Source of the DNA: Paenibacillus_E sp040812395
Lineage (GTDB): Bacteria; Bacillota; Bacilli; Paenibacillales; NBRC-103111
Direction: 5' to 3'
DNA length: 64,000 bases
NCBI RefSeq assembly: GCF_040812395.1
Contig: NZ_JBFNXH010000020.1
Span: 12,825-76,824, forward strand
Shown here piece after piece: positions 43,151-52,740 of this stretch (position 1 is its first letter; each line of letters opens with the position of its first letter). Both the position numbers and the translations under genes were made by a program. The notes beneath the pieces were generated by a model. That model made no database searches. It had not been told where the DNA came from and was given only the letters and a program-made list of their open reading frames with translations.

Positions 43151-43572
43151 TCCAAACAATTACTATCTGCTCAAAAATTTTGTGTGTAGTTCTTGGATTA
43201 ATTTATCTTAAAAGCAGCATTAAGAAAATAAAGCAACCATATTTATTTTTCGTTAATTTCAGTAATTTCAAAGTGTTTAATAAAAAAATATCTTTCTTTG
43301 CGACACCGACAATAATTGTTTTAGAACTAGCACTATCATTATTATTGTTGACCACAATGTTTCAAAATATCACTTTAATAATGGGTATACTTATTCAGAT
43401 ATTTTATTTTATCGTAATTATTTCTAACTTTAATAAAGTAATTGATGCTAATTGCAATTGTTTTTCACTAAATCTTCCCCGGCATGTTACTGTCAGAAAT
43501 CTGTTGAAAAATTTGTCTTTACTACTTATACAACTAATGATTTTCGTAGTATGGATACGATATTTGAACTAG
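43147..43572 (+). CDS. MauE/DoxX-like redox-associated membrane protein (first)
   Basis: Protein of 141 residues with about four membrane helices. The motif ANCNCFS (Cys103-N-Cys105) near the end of helix three matches the MauE family, membrane proteins that work with thioredoxin-like MauD to form disulfides in exported proteins. Overlaps the preceding gene (ATGA). The following MauE-like gene is a diverged second copy. Confidence 0.72.
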   Translation: MIQTITICSKILCVVLGLIYLKSSIKKIKQPYLFFVNFSNFKVFNKKISFFATPTIIVLELALSLLLLTTMFQNITLIMGILIQIFYFIVIISNFNKVIDANCNCFSLNLPRHVTVRNLLKNLSLLLIQLMIFVVWIRYLN

Positions 43573-43601
43573 GTGTTGTTAAATGGAGGATTGTTAATAA
43601 T

Positions 43602-44123
43602 ATGGTATTTTCTTCTGTATTTAGTTTTGCTGTTTGCTTTTTGTTTATTTTATCTGGAGTATCGAAACTTTTGGCATTAAAAGAGACAGTTCATTCATTT
43701 GAGAAAGTGGGATTTCTAACTATTAGATATAGTAGGTTAATTGGAGCCACCCTGCCTTTTCTTGAAATCATTATTGCACTAATTATTATCATTTTTGGAA
43801 GCAATATGATTGTTGTGACAATAGCAATAATACTTATTATTATATTTATTGCAATAAATTTTAAAGCGATGATAGAAAATAAACATGAAAGCTGTTATTG
43901 CTTCGGCAAATTATTTCCATCAAAAACAGGGTATGGTGGTTTTCTACAAAGTACTATATTGCTTTTTAGTTTGGTTCCATCATTATTTTGGAATAGTTTC
44001 AGCTTGCATACATTAACTAGTACAACAATGTTTGTTTATATTAATGTAATTGTGTTTGCGTTATTTTGGACAATAACTTTATTATTATTCAGAGTTATTA
44101 TTGAGACTATATATACTAAATAA
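43602..44123 (+). CDS. MauE/DoxX-like redox-associated membrane protein (second)
   Basis: Protein of 173 residues with four or five membrane helices. It begins FSFAVCFLFILSGVSKLLALKETVHSFEKVGF, a DoxX/MauE-type first helix, and has the motif ESCYCFGKLFPS (Cys98-Y-Cys100). The ATG at 43602 follows GGAGG at 12 bases. The frame is open upstream into the previous gene but without a start signal. Together with the following CxxC protein it would form a MauE-MauD-like pair. Confidence 0.75.
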   Translation: MVFSSVFSFAVCFLFILSGVSKLLALKETVHSFEKVGFLTIRYSRLIGATLPFLEIIIALIIIIFGSNMIVVTIAIILIIIFIAINFKAMIENKHESCYCFGKLFPSKTGYGGFLQSTILLFSLVPSLFWNSFSLHTLTSTTMFVYINVIVFALFWTITLLLFRVIIETIYTK

Positions 44124-44140
44124 AGTTCGGGGCGAGGGCT

Positions 44141-44644
44141 ATGTCAGTGTCTGTACAATTATTTTTAGCTATAAGTATTATATCAATATTTCATATGTTC
44201 TCATTATTTTTAATTATCAATAAACTCAACAAATATAAGAAAGTAAGAAATGGTCTTGATCTTGGAGTACAGTTTCCTGAAGTGAATTTTGAGGATATTA
44301 AAAGGAATAGTTATGAGTTTAATAACTCTGTATTTGATAGTTTTCGAGTATTTGTTTTTTTGGACTCAGGATGTAATGAATGTACGAAAGTTTTAAATGC
44401 ATTCAAAGTAATTAATTTGGATTTAGTAAAAGATATAATGATCATACTAACATATACTGAAGATAACATCAGTTTATCAACACATCCACTTAAAGATAGA
44501 ATGATTTTTATACAACTTAACGTTATTCAAAACGAATTTAAATTAAATAGCTTTCCATTTTATCTGAGAGTAAATAACAGTGGTTTAGTTATTGATAAGG
44601 GCTATATTGCTAGTGATAGTGTTATGGAATCAATTAATCGTTAA
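44141..44644 (+). CDS. Membrane-anchored thioredoxin-like (TlpA/MauD-type) protein
   Basis: Protein of 167 residues. An N-terminal membrane helix (about 6-27) is followed by an extracytoplasmic thioredoxin-like domain with the redox motif Cys78-N-E-Cys81 in FLDSGCNECTKVLNAF. A late FPFYLRV supplies the cis-Pro loop found in thioredoxin folds. It probably exchanges disulfides with the adjacent MauE-like protein and could oxidise the lasso precursor's four cysteines after export. GGGGCGAGG precedes the ATG. Confidence 0.78.
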   Translation: MSVSVQLFLAISIISIFHMFSLFLIINKLNKYKKVRNGLDLGVQFPEVNFEDIKRNSYEFNNSVFDSFRVFVFLDSGCNECTKVLNAFKVINLDLVKDIMIILTYTEDNISLSTHPLKDRMIFIQLNVIQNEFKLNSFPFYLRVNNSGLVIDKGYIASDSVMESINR

Positions 44645-44690
44645 AGTGAAAAATTAATTGCAGAAAATATATATTTGTAGGAGAGTATTT

Positions 44691-46514
44691 GTGAAATTCC
44701 ATAAAAATCTATCTGTATTTATAAAAACTCAATTACATTTATTGGAAATGGTGTACAGAGAGCTACCCACAAGTGTGATCCTTTTTTGTGTATTATCTAT
44801 TGGATCCTCAATATTTTCACCTGCACTTATACTTATAAATAAAAATATTATAGATTCGATAAGTGGAATTGATAATGATCCCCACCTTTTTAAAATTTCA
44901 ATAATGCTATTAATATTACATTTTACAGTGCAATATCTATCAACAATTCTAAGTAATATAGTTGATTATGTATATTTAAAAATTTCAAATAAATTTAACT
45001 ACGTCGTCAAAAAAAAATTTATTGAAAGAGTAGTGACAGTTGAGTTAGAGTTATTTAATGATGGAAATTTTTACAATATGTTAAATCTCTCTAATCAAGC
45101 AATGATACGTAATGTTTTGGGGATTTTCAACAGCATAGTGGTTATTCTAACTTCTTTAGTTTCATTAGTTGGAATTTACGGAATATTATATTCAATACAT
45201 TGGTCGTTGCCATTAGCATTGTTTGTTTCAACTGTTCCAGGAATGTTTTTAGTGTTTAGATCAAAGTCCCGAGGATATAAAACGAATAAAGATAACTTAC
45301 AAAATAACAGGGAAATACAATTTACAGAAAATTTATTTATGAATCTTCAAACAATCAAAGAAATAAGAATATTTCAAATAAAAGATTACTTAATTCAAAA
45401 GTGGTCGACATTATTTTTAAAAATACAAGATCAAAATATTAAACTTGCGTTTTGGGAACTAAAATCAAAATCACTTGCAGTATTAATTCTTCAAGTAACG
45501 AATTTAGGCGTTTCTTTTCTTTTAGTAAATCAGATTTTTGATAATAATTTATCTATTGGTTCTTATGTCGCAATGATTGGTGCAGCAACATCCGTTCAAG
45601 GAATATTTGCTTCTATTGGGGGAAATCTTGGAACCATATTTGAAAATGCAATATATAATAATACTTTGGTTAAGTTATTAAATTATAAAACTAATGACAT
45701 AGTTGTTGAAACAAGTTCAAATGTTAAAATAATAGAGGAAATTTCTTTGGAAAATGTTAGCTTTAAATATCCTTATTCAGATGCAACTGCTTTAGATAAT
45801 ATTAATCTCACTATTAAAAGAGGCGAAAAAATTTCAATTGTTGGGTTTAACGGATCAGGAAAGACAACTTTAGTGAATTGTATACTGGGCCTCTATAAAC
45901 CTACTTCAGGTGAAATAAATATTAATGGTATGAGTATAGACCAGTGTAATAAAGCTGATTATTATAAGCTTATATCATGTGTGTTTCAGGACTTTACTAA
46001 ATATAAATATAGTATTAGAGAAAATGTTGGTGTTGGTGATATTAATAAAATTGAGAATGATAATAATCTATATAACATTTTGGGGAAAGTTAACATGTTA
46101 GAAAAAGTTAATGGTTTTAAAGATCAACTTGAAACTTACCTAACTAAGGAAGTGATAGATGGGATGGAATTATCTGGTGGTGAATGGCAGAGGATTGCTA
46201 TTGCGAGAGGATTTTTTAGGGATTCAGATTTAACAATACTAGATGAACCAACAGCTGCACTCGATCCAATTACAGAGTTAAATATATTTGAGTTATTTAA
46301 AGAATTATCTGAGAATAAAACGACAATAACAATCTCCCACAGACTTGGTCCTACGAAGTATTCAGATAGAATCATTGTAATGGAAAAAGGGAAGATTGTT
46401 GAGGATGGAAACTTCGATTTATTAATGAATAATAAAGGCTTGTTCTATAGCATGTATGTTTCGCAATCAAAATGGTATGAAATTAAGGAGGAGAAATTAA
46501 ATGATGCAAGCTAG
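44691..46514 (+). CDS. ABC transporter exporting the lasso peptide (D)
   Basis: Half-transporter of 607 residues: an N-terminal membrane domain with about six helices, then an ATPase domain. Walker A is GFNGSGKTT near residues 385-393, the signature LSGGE near 493, and Walker B LTILDEPTAALDP follows. No C39 peptidase domain is present, which fits a cluster whose leader is removed by B1/B2. Lasso D proteins export the product and confer self-immunity. The GTG at 44691 follows TAGGAGAG; an ATG at 44658 lies upstream of that site. Confidence 0.88.
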   Translation: MKFHKNLSVFIKTQLHLLEMVYRELPTSVILFCVLSIGSSIFSPALILINKNIIDSISGIDNDPHLFKISIMLLILHFTVQYLSTILSNIVDYVYLKISNKFNYVVKKKFIERVVTVELELFNDGNFYNMLNLSNQAMIRNVLGIFNSIVVILTSLVSLVGIYGILYSIHWSLPLALFVSTVPGMFLVFRSKSRGYKTNKDNLQNNREIQFTENLFMNLQTIKEIRIFQIKDYLIQKWSTLFLKIQDQNIKLAFWELKSKSLAVLILQVTNLGVSFLLVNQIFDNNLSIGSYVAMIGAATSVQGIFASIGGNLGTIFENAIYNNTLVKLLNYKTNDIVVETSSNVKIIEEISLENVSFKYPYSDATALDNINLTIKRGEKISIVGFNGSGKTTLVNCILGLYKPTSGEININGMSIDQCNKADYYKLISCVFQDFTKYKYSIRENVGVGDINKIENDNNLYNILGKVNMLEKVNGFKDQLETYLTKEVIDGMELSGGEWQRIAIARGFFRDSDLTILDEPTAALDPITELNIFELFKELSENKTTITISHRLGPTKYSDRIIVMEKGKIVEDGNFDLLMNNKGLFYSMYVSQSKWYEIKEEKLNDAS

Positions 46515-47256
46515 CGAAATAATACTTTCTGTTGAAAACATATCAAAAACGTTTAAAAGTGAGGCTAATACGGTAAATGCACTAAAAAAAGTCTCTTTAA
46601 ACCTTCATGTTGGTGAGATATTATCTATTATGGGTACAAGCGGGTCGGGAAAAAGCACGTTACTAAATATACTTGGTTCTCTCGATGAACCAGATGAAGG
46701 GGTAATAAGACTTAATGGTATTATTCAAAAAGATATCTTCGAAGAACCGGGGGCATCATTGTATAGAGCAAATCGAATTGGATTTGTGTTTCAAAATTAT
46801 AACTTATTAAAGGATTTAACGGTTGAGGAGAACGTTGAACTGCCATTAATTCTAAAAGGTATTTCTCATTCAAGCAGAGTAGATGAAATTATTGAACTTG
46901 TGGGTTTATCAAAATGGAAAAAGCACAGGCCTGTTCAATTGTCAGGAGGCCAGCAACAACGGGTTGCGATCGCAAGAGCCTTAGTAACAAACCCGCCAAT
47001 CGTTCTAGCTGATGAACCTACGGGGAATTTAGATTATAACACTTCTGTTGAAATTCTTAGGATATTAATGTTAGCAAAGGACAAGTTGAAGCAGAGTATT
47101 ATTCTAGTTACCCATGATCCAATGGTGGCCTCATATGCCGATAGAGTATTATTTTTTCATGACGGCAAAATAATTGATAATTATAATTGTTCTCAAAAAC
47201 TTAATAATATAGATGAGATAATTACAAAATTCAAAAAAATACTGGAGAATAAATAG
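46501..47256 (+). CDS. ABC transporter ATP-binding protein (MacB/BceA-like)
   Basis: ATPase of 251 residues. Walker A GTSGSGKST at residues 45-53, signature LSGGQQQR near 147, Walker B VLADEPTGNLD. This is the type that pairs with FtsX-domain permeases, encoded next. Its start overlaps the D-protein gene by 14 bases. In peptide antibiotic loci such pairs often act in resistance or in mechanotransmission-type export. Confidence 0.87.
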   Translation: MMQASEIILSVENISKTFKSEANTVNALKKVSLNLHVGEILSIMGTSGSGKSTLLNILGSLDEPDEGVIRLNGIIQKDIFEEPGASLYRANRIGFVFQNYNLLKDLTVEENVELPLILKGISHSSRVDEIIELVGLSKWKKHRPVQLSGGQQQRVAIARALVTNPPIVLADEPTGNLDYNTSVEILRILMLAKDKLKQSIILVTHDPMVASYADRVLFFHDGKIIDNYNCSQKLNNIDEIITKFKKILENK

Positions 47257-49758
47257 ATGAAATCTTTACGGGGAATAGCATTTCGGTTCTTCACAAAAAA
47301 CATATTTGTTGCAGTATCATCAATTTTTAGTGTAGCCATTTCTGTGGCACTAATTACATCAATGATGTTATTCGCATTTAATGCCAAGGAATCATTACAT
47401 AAAGAGGTTGTAAACACGTACGGAAATATGGATATTTCAGTTGGCTACAATGCAAATCAAAACAAGGCAATTGATAACGACCTGTTAGATTTTGTTGCTT
47501 CAAATCATGGAATAGAGCAAAGTTCCAATGTACTGGTAACAAGAGTGAAATTAAGTGAGTTAAATATGTCGGAAATATATACGGTGGGAGTAGAGAATGA
47601 TTCTCTAGTAAAAAGTAAGTACCATTTTCAAAATAACATTTCAAATGCGGGACTGATTGTGAATGAAAGATTAGCGCAAACATTAAATTTGAAAAAAAAA
47701 AATACTGTCGAGATAGAAAATAAAATGTATACCGTTGAAGAAGTAATTAAGGATTATGATGCAGCTGGTGTAGTTCCTGATATTATTATCATGTCCAGAA
47801 ATAATGTTAAAAAAATCATAAGCGACACAACAGGTAGGGTTGTAGATGCGAGTTTTATTCTAATTAAGGTTCAGCCCCAATTGGATCCTCTAACTATAGC
47901 AAATCAATTCCGTAAGCAGTTCACAGATTTGCGAATTGACATTGCCAAGGAGGATGAGTCTGTAAAGAGCAATTTAAATTCTCTAAATAAATTCCTAATC
48001 ATTTTATCTGTATTGTTGCTCATTGTTACATCTCTTTTGATAATTGCAAATTTTGATATGTTTTTGTACAAGTATAAGAATCAATTTGCAATTTTGCGTA
48101 CTCTTGGTGCCACATCAAAGCAGCTTTTTGAAATAGCTTTTATTCAAAGTAGCATTATTAATTTGATGGGGGCAGCAGGCGGCTTGCTTGTTTCTTACTT
48201 ATTTCACAACCTTATGCAGGGATGGTTAGGTAGTTTATTTTCCAGTGAAAATCCCAAAAGCAGTTTTAATTTTATTTATGCAGTTCTACTAACTTTAGGT
48301 TGTATAATTATTATTGAATTTTTCATGTTAGTTCCATCTTATAGAATATCTAAAATGCTTCCAATAAGAATATGGAGAGAAAATGAAAAGTTAGATTTTT
48401 CAAGAATGAAAACTCGGAGGAAAATAGGAAAATTCTTGTTTTTTTTAAGTTTAGTTGTGATTTTTATTGCTTTAATGGCTACTCTTCTGGATGAGAAAAT
48501 GGGAGCCCTTTTTATCGTATTTCCATCCATTTTACTTATATTGAGTTTGGCATTATTAATGCCAGTATACGTGCCATCTATATTTATTTTTTTATTGCCT
48601 ATAATTAAGTTCCTATTTGGTAGAATTTCATATGTGGCAATCAAAAATGTGATTCCTCAAGTACGAAAGAATACTCTTGTTATGATGAGCATTACTATCA
48701 TGATTATAATATCCATTTTTGGTTCTGCAACGCTAAAAACTGTATCCAATAATGCAGTGCAATATTTGGAAAAACAATATGCAACAAATATTCTTGCAAC
48801 CAGTCGCTTGGGTTACAATTCAACAATAGACCATATTGAATTAAAAAAAGCAATTACATCAATTCAAAGTATAGAAAGTGTAACTGAAATAAGTACTCCT
48901 TCTAGGGCAGTACTAATAAAAGATAATTCGCAGAGTAATTTTGACTATATATTGGGGGATCTTGAAGAAATGTCTCGTGAAGGGCTCTTACCGTCTTTAT
49001 TAGGGGGGGATAAAAATAAAGTTGTGTTTACTAATGATTATGCTCAGAAGTATCATATTAAAATTGGCGACGAAGTCAGTTTGGGATTATATTCGTCTGA
49101 AACTAAAAATGTAATTCCAACCGGAAAAGTAGTTGTTGCTAATCTTGTAGATAAGATAGCGGGGACTTCATTACCTGCCATTTTAGATTGGAGTAATGAA
49201 ACGTATAACAATAAGTTTACAATATTTAACAAGGCTTTTATTAAATCAAAAAATTCAGAAGAGACTCTTCATGCGTTAGAAAAATTACAGAAAGAATACC
49301 CTGAATTGAACATGAATAGTCTCGAACAATCGTTAAAGGATGCACAAGAGATTTCTAAGCAAAGATGGTCAATCTACAGAGTGTTTATATTTGTTATTAC
49401 GCTGTGTGTAATGGTTGGTATAATTGAAACTTTAATAAGCAATATTCATTCAAAGAGGAAAGAGCTTGCTGTGTTGAGGATTATGAATATAGGCAAAAAT
49501 GGAGTTAGAACAATAATCTTTACACAAATCATACTCTATTTATTATTTGGTATTATTTTTGGTGGGATATCTGGAATACTTCTCACGTTTACAATGAATT
49601 TAATTGATACACAAGCTGGAGTCGTATCATTCGACTTTACTAATCTGATTGAAATAATTACGCTAATGTTAGGTATGACTACTTGTGTTTTTGTCCCATT
49701 TGCGAATAAATTAACTAAAACTAACATCGCTAACGAATTAACAAATGATAATAAATAA
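47257..49758 (+). CDS. FtsX/MacB-type ABC permease
   Basis: Membrane protein of 833 residues. An N-terminal helix is followed by a large extracellular domain (about 40-240), three helices, a further helix pair (about 380-470), a second extracellular domain, and three C-terminal helices, that is, two FtsX domains. This layout matches long permeases linked to peptide sensing, resistance or export. It starts on the base after the stop of the ATPase gene. Last gene of the lasso operon. Confidence 0.85.
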   Translation: MKSLRGIAFRFFTKNIFVAVSSIFSVAISVALITSMMLFAFNAKESLHKEVVNTYGNMDISVGYNANQNKAIDNDLLDFVASNHGIEQSSNVLVTRVKLSELNMSEIYTVGVENDSLVKSKYHFQNNISNAGLIVNERLAQTLNLKKKNTVEIENKMYTVEEVIKDYDAAGVVPDIIIMSRNNVKKIISDTTGRVVDASFILIKVQPQLDPLTIANQFRKQFTDLRIDIAKEDESVKSNLNSLNKFLIILSVLLLIVTSLLIIANFDMFLYKYKNQFAILRTLGATSKQLFEIAFIQSSIINLMGAAGGLLVSYLFHNLMQGWLGSLFSSENPKSSFNFIYAVLLTLGCIIIIEFFMLVPSYRISKMLPIRIWRENEKLDFSRMKTRRKIGKFLFFLSLVVIFIALMATLLDEKMGALFIVFPSILLILSLALLMPVYVPSIFIFLLPIIKFLFGRISYVAIKNVIPQVRKNTLVMMSITIMIIISIFGSATLKTVSNNAVQYLEKQYATNILATSRLGYNSTIDHIELKKAITSIQSIESVTEISTPSRAVLIKDNSQSNFDYILGDLEEMSREGLLPSLLGGDKNKVVFTNDYAQKYHIKIGDEVSLGLYSSETKNVIPTGKVVVANLVDKIAGTSLPAILDWSNETYNNKFTIFNKAFIKSKNSEETLHALEKLQKEYPELNMNSLEQSLKDAQEISKQRWSIYRVFIFVITLCVMVGIIETLISNIHSKRKELAVLRIMNIGKNGVRTIIFTQIILYLLFGIIFGGISGILLTFTMNLIDTQAGVVSFDFTNLIEIITLMLGMTTCVFVPFANKLTKTNIANELTNDNK

Positions 49759-49801
49759 TCCCTAGACCTTGATATGTTGAGGAAAAGGTATTATATCCTG
49801 G

Positions 49802-49824
49802 AGGAGTTGCAGCGATGCAGCTCC
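49802..49824 (+). terminator. Hairpin after the lasso operon
   Basis: GGAGTTGCA and TGCAGCTCC, paired with one mismatch around GCGA, followed by a short T tract, 43 bases after the last stop. Confidence 0.6.
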
Positions 49825-50622
49825 TTTGTCCATTGAACTTTCCTAAGGACTTAAAAATAGTCTTTGTCAAAAAACTATCATGACCACCTCGATCACAATC
49901 AAGCATGAAAAAGTATACAGTGTGAAATTAGGAAAGCTTGTAACTCTTCCAATCTGTCCATAGTCATGATTTTGGACAGTTATGTTTAAATATTTAGATA
50001 TTATGCTTATATTAAGTTATCGTATCCACTCGATGATAGATGTTGTTAAGTTCAATACCACATCTAGAACTGCGTTTTGTATTAAAGTTAAATAATAGAG
50101 GTAATCCTCTCTAAATGTCGAATATTTAAAAAATACCGGTTTTCAGAATTATAGAGAAATTGATCAGCAAATGAATATAGATTGTTCTCCTGAAAGAGAT
50201 AGACGGACTGTTAGTGAAAAGTTAACAGCTAAGGTATGTGAATTACATGCTAAAATGAGTGATTTCTACAAAAGCTCTGATAGGATATATTTTACCCAGT
50301 TTTACCTAGTGAAACTGGTGAAACAAGAGAGGGAAGATCTTTATATACAAAATAAAAGCTCATGCATAAGTTATAAACTGTAGTGAATGAAATTAAGTGT
50401 AACTGGGTAAATAAGAGTTAGAAACAAAATAAATTTTACCATACTTTCCCCTAAACTCCCCCCGCTTTTTTATAGTCAAGATGTAGCCAAAAGCTTTAAA
50501 GTACACTAATTTCACCTAAAATCAACTAACATCACTTAACAAGGTTATTGCCCCGCAACCCGCATGAAATAAGGCGCCGCGGCACTGATGAACATATCTT
50601 AAAACCAACTTAAGAGGTCAGA
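49825..50622. other. Gene-poor end of the island
   Basis: Nothing with clear support. A 70-codon frame at 50171-50383 has no ribosome site and no recognisable motif. The final 60 bases before the right attachment repeat (near 50550-50620) contain GC-rich GGCGCCGCGGCACTG. No integrase fragment could be confirmed. Confidence 0.45.
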
Positions 50623-50650
50623 ACAGGGGTTCGACTCCCCTCACCTCCAT
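50623..50650. other. Right attachment repeat of the ssrA island (attR)
   Basis: Exact 28-bp copy of the tmRNA 3' end, 16,969 bases from the left copy. Upstream bases do not match ssrA, so the rest of the gene is not duplicated. Confidence 0.85.
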
Positions 50651-50654
50651 CTTG

Positions 50655-50679
50655 AAACCCGCTCCTGGAGCGGGTTTTT
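50655..50679 (+). terminator. Probable original ssrA terminator
   Basis: AAACCCGCT and AGCGGGTTT flank CCTGG, followed by T. It sits four bases after the right tmRNA-end copy, where the native ssrA terminator would have been before insertion. Confidence 0.75.
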
Positions 50680-50680
50680 C

Positions 50681-50775
50681 TGTAAAATCAGTCATAATTT
50701 TGCCGCTTAGGCAAGCATATGCATGATTGGAGGTCCGGCAAGAAAATGCATGATTGATTAAAGAAAAAGATTGCC
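50681..50775. repeat. Right copy of the 95-bp imperfect repeat
   Basis: Similar to 33713-33806. It differs at scattered positions and by small indels, and the 3' stem that forms a terminator in the left copy is degenerate here. Confidence 0.75.
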
Positions 50776-50870
50776 ACAATGGTAACTTAGATAGTGCTGG
50801 TGTAATAAATCAAACAGCAGCCCTTTGTAATGTCGCGGGTCAAGCTTTTTGCAACTCATCCCCCTTTATG

Positions 50871-52740
50871 CTTAAAGACCTCAAATCAAGAGCGAAGCAG
50901 CAGCTTAAGGCAGACTTTTTGCATACTTAGATGGTTTCTCCCCTAATGTTCAGGAAATACTTGAAAAGTTTAAATTTAGAAACCAAATTGACACAATGAT
51001 CGAAGCAGATATTTTTGGGGCAATTATAGAGAAGTTTGTAAGCCCGACAGTCAACTTAAGCTCTGAGCCTGTTCTGGATGATAACGGAGATGTAAAGCTC
51101 CCTGCACTTGATAATTACTCAATGGGAGTAATATTTGAGGAGCTTATACGTAAATTCAACGAAGAAAACAACGAAGAAGCAGGAGAACACTTTACTCCTC
51201 GTGATGTCGTTGAGCTTATGGCTGATATCGCTTTTTTACCCATTGCTGACAAGATTACGGATGGTTCATATCTCGTTTATGATGCTGCTTGCGGTACTGG
51301 CGGAATGCTCACTATTGCAGAAGAAAGATTGCAGCAACTAGCGGCAGATCATAACAAAGAGATCTCCACTAATTTATTTGGGCAGGAGATAAACCCCGAA
51401 ACGTACGCCATTACAAAAGCGGATATGTTGCTCAAAGGCGAAGGCTTGCAAGCAGAGAATGTTGCATACGGGTCCACTCTTTCTAACGATGGATTTCCTA
51501 CGACCAATTTTGATTTTATGTTATCAAATCCTCCACACGGAAAAGGTTGGAATACAGATTAAGAACGCTTAGGTGGCAAAGGTGATATCACAGACACGCG
51601 CTTTGTGGTAACTCATAATGGCGAAGCCGATTTTAAAATGATTCCCCGCTCAAGTGATAGGTAATTGCTGTTTTTAGCTAATAAAATTAGTAAAATGAAA
51701 CATAACACTGAGCTTGGTAGTCGGATTGTAGAAGTGCATAACGGCTCTTCCTTATTCACCGGTGATGCAGGTCAGGGTGAAAGTAATCTCCGCAGGTATA
51801 TCACTGAAAATGATTGGCTTAAAGCCATTATTGCACTGCCTGAAAATATGTTCTATAACACCGGGATTGCAACTTATATTTGGATAGTAACAAATAGAAA
51901 AGCACCACACCGTCGCGGGATGGTACAACTCATTGATGCAATAAGCTTAAAGAGCCCTTTGAGAAAAAACTTAGGCAATAAAACTGTGAATTTACTCCTC
52001 GAATAAGAAAAGAAATTGCAGATATGCTTCTTGCTTTTGAGCAAACTGAGCAGTCAATGATATTTGATAATAAACAGTTTGGGTACTGGAAAATCACTGT
52101 TGAAAGACCATTACGCTTAAGTGTGGACCTACCAAAGAAACGCCTTGAAGAGTTTGCTAAGATTTGTATAGAACAAAATGATAGTAATGTCATGGATGTT
52201 ATTAGTCAATTGGCAGAAAAAATGGAATTCAGGAGAGTAAATAATTTCAACGAGTTTTTGGTAGAATTAAACATAGTTGCAGATAAATTAAGTGTAAAAC
52301 TACCAGTGAAAAGATTAAACCTTATTAAAAATAACTTAGCTATAGTAGATGAAAATGCAGAAAAAGTAATCAAGAAAATATTCAAGACGGGTAAAGTTGA
52401 AGCGAATGCTTTATACGGGTTATTCAGTATTGTAATTGACGGAAAAGCATGCGTTGTAGAATATGAATCAGATGCGAATGTAAGAGATACAGAGCAAATA
52501 CCTCTGTTACATGTAGGAGGCATCGAACAGTTTTTCGAGGACGAAGTCTTATCTTTTGCCCCTGATGCCTGGGTTGATGAAAGCAAAACACAAATAGGCT
52601 ATGAAATAAACTTTTCGAAATATTTTGATAAACCAGTACAACTACGAACGCTTGATGAAATAAAAGCAGAGATTTATGAACTTGAGATTGAAACTGAAGG
52701 ATTATTAGAGCGGGCAATTGGGAGGAAAGAGCTATGCTAG
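50871..52740 (+). pseudogene. hsdM: Type I restriction-modification methyltransferase HsdM, broken
   Basis: The sequence encodes an HsdM: FEELIRKFNEENNEEAGEHF, the SAM motif DAACGTGGMLTIAEE, the catalytic NPPHGKGW, and the later KVDLxx-type C-terminal domain. It is disrupted by a 1-base deletion near 50918, a TAA at 51560 after WNTD, a TAA at about 51662 after RSSDR, and a frameshift near 51945. Before the first frameshift the 5' end is not recognisable. No functional product is expected. Confidence 0.88.

Noticed and set aside
50171..50383. 70-codon frame at the right end of the island
   Set aside because: No ribosome site and no similarity I could recognise; could be a remnant but unsupported.
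33654..50775. CRISPR array or origin in the repeat-bearing region
   Set aside because: Repeats occur only twice and are far apart; no regular repeat-spacer pattern and no cas-like genes.
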